This document shows positions 5,076 to 5,673 of a stretch of DNA of 5,673 nt, one piece after another. A program made the translations under genes and the position numbers. This DNA comes from Alphaproteobacteria bacterium (GTDB lineage: Bacteria > Pseudomonadota > Alphaproteobacteria > JAJFFI01): the NCBI GenBank assembly GCA_021776755.1, contig JAJFFI010000465.1:1-5673 (forward strand), written 5' to 3'. The notes beneath the pieces were generated by a model that was not told the origin of the DNA, made no database searches, and saw nothing but the letters and a program-made list of their open reading frames with translations. The first letter of the stretch is position 1; each line of letters opens with the position of its first letter.

Positions 5076-5167
5076 ATCCTGAGAAGCGCGCGACCGCGCG
5101 CGTCTCGAAGGACGCACCACGTTCCTGCATCCATCCTTCGAGACGGCGCGCTGCGTCTCTTCAGGAT
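5076..5167. repeat. Head-to-head pair of REP-like palindromes
   Basis: Two copies of the element at 3232-3286 lie in opposite orientation. Copy 2 (5076-5117, plus orientation) folds on itself: GAGA-a-GCGCGC-GACC-GCGCGC-g-TCTC (5081-5106). Copy 3 (5131-5167, minus orientation) folds as GAGACG-GCGCGCTG-CGTCTC (5140-5159). The two also pair with each other: GCGCGC plus GTCTCGAAGGA (5096-5112) with TCCTTCGAGAC (5134-5144) and GCGCGC (5146-5151), 17 pairs with one bulged G, and outer ATCCTGA (5076-5082) with TCAGGAT (5161-5167). The pair lies about 35 bases upstream of the hsp20 promoter and could end transcription coming from the hypothetical gene to its right. Confidence 0.78.
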
Positions 5168-5244
5168 GAAACAAGAGTTTCTGGCGCTAGCAGATCCCGG
5201 CTATCACTTCCTCTTCATGATGTGACAGCGTCGGTTTGCATCTC

Positions 5245-5272
5245 CGAAGACGGCGCGTTCATGCCGTCGTCG
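5245..5272 (-). terminator. Hairpin downstream of the hypothetical gene
   Basis: GACGGC (5249-5254) and GCCGTC (5263-5268) form six pairs around an eight-base loop; CGA/TCG (5245-5247 with 5270-5272) extends the stem across one mismatch. It sits about 30 bases beyond the minus-strand stop at 5304. In the minus direction no T run follows, so it is at best a weak factor-independent terminator. The rest of 5168-5303 holds nothing else I can identify. Confidence 0.25.
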
Positions 5273-5303
5273 AAAAATGCTTCGTCTCATGTGGTGGGCA
5301 GGT

Positions 5304-5639
5304 CTATGGCGACAGTTCTGATCCGCCTTGGGTAGGCGAATTGGCGGAGCCGGTTCCACCAGACGTCTTAGATGTGTTCTTGGACGCACTGACCGGTGTT
5401 TCGCCCCGCTTAAGGGCAACGCATTTCCGCTCGACCGCTGCCAGATCCGCCGCCCGCCGCCTCAAGTTGTATTCGCGAATTGCATTTTGGTCCTGGCACG
5501 CGGACCTCTTGTTGTCGCTGAGGTTACCTATGCTCCCGGACTCACTCGTTTCGCAGGCTTCCGGAATCTTGCCCTCGTACTTGGCCATCACGGCAGCCTT
5601 TTTGCTGGCACACCAGGCTTCCGCGTCCTTCGCAGACAT
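5304..5639 (-). CDS. Hypothetical protein with four cysteines, possibly cut by the window edge
   Basis: I do not recognise this protein. From ATG 5639 it is 111 residues with cysteines at 10, 29, 48 and 73, a charged and partly helical middle (EYNLRRRAADLAAVERKC, about 56-73), and a Ser/Thr/Gly-rich tail from about residue 81 that looks disordered. No membrane segment is visible. The start is uncertain: purine-rich GGGGAAGAAG (5649-5640) precedes ATG 5639, but the frame stays open upstream to the window edge (residues ..AKSRQTGKK). An upstream start carrying a signal peptide is therefore possible. If exported, the four cysteines could form two disulfides; this is inference. The opposite-frame reading at 5204-5419 is arginine-rich and unconvincing. 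It is separated from hsp20 by the REP pair and is probably not co-regulated with it. Confidence 0.55.
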   Translation of the reverse strand: MSAKDAEAWCASKKAAVMAKYEGKIPEACETSESGSIGNLSDNKRSACQDQNAIREYNLRRRAADLAAVERKCVALKRGETPVSASKNTSKTSGGTGSANSPTQGGSELSP

Positions 5640-5673
5640 CTTCTTCCCCGTCTGCCGGGATTTCGCCTTCGTG

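Noticed and set aside
4436..5335. A 299-codon plus-strand frame opposite hsp20
   Set aside because: It runs antisense through hsp20, its promoter and the REP pair, which are well supported. The translation shows repeat-derived peptides.
1..5673. CRISPR array, tRNA, rRNA, insertion sequence, phage or toxin-antitoxin genes
   Set aside because: No regularly spaced repeats, cloverleaf, transposase or paired small toxin/antitoxin genes were seen by eye on either strand.

Overview
The window looks like ordinary chromosome from an alphaproteobacterium, most likely the Bradyrhizobium/Rhodopseudomonas/Afipia group (Nitrobacteraceae). The evidence is the high GC content, the gene order rpoN-hpf-ptsN, a small heat-shock gene followed by a DUF1150 gene, a ROSE-type RNA thermometer, and intergenic palindromes of the 'TCATCCTGAGGAGCGCG...GTCTCGAAGGA' kind that I recall from Bradyrhizobium-type genomes. 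The taxonomic call is from recognition, not from a search.

Layout. Bases 1-191 are an upstream region with two small hairpins and no recognisable gene. Bases 192-3213 (+) carry rpoN (sigma-54), hpf (long-form ribosome hibernation factor) and ptsN (EIIA-Ntr). These three genes link nitrogen/carbon regulation and stationary-phase physiology. A 322-base gap between rpoN and hpf holds an AT-rich promoter-like block and then a GC-rich stretch with at least four hairpins. Bases 3214-3499 hold a degenerate REP-like palindrome and a strong terminator-like hairpin. Bases 3500-4145 (+) carry a compact two-gene unit: a cysteine-rich DUF1272 protein and a small cupin.

Convergent to these, on the minus strand, lies an hsp20-DUF1150 pair (4903 down to 4157). 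Its upstream region has a clear RpoH (sigma-32) type promoter and a leader of about 97 bases ending in a hairpin with the ROSE signature: a U(U/C)GCU motif pairing with AGGA of the Shine-Dalgarno, with one bulged G. This is the most informative regulatory element here. A perfect six-pair hairpin that would free the same Shine-Dalgarno overlaps it. Further upstream are two head-to-head REP-like palindromes forming a 92-base near-palindrome. A minus-strand hypothetical gene with four cysteines then runs to, and possibly past, the right edge.

I found no mobile element, CRISPR array, tRNA or rRNA, and no evidence of a new multi-gene system. The points worth a second look are the ROSE element and its competing fold, the structured hpf leader, the REP pair, and the uncharacterised DUF1272-cupin and DUF1150 proteins.
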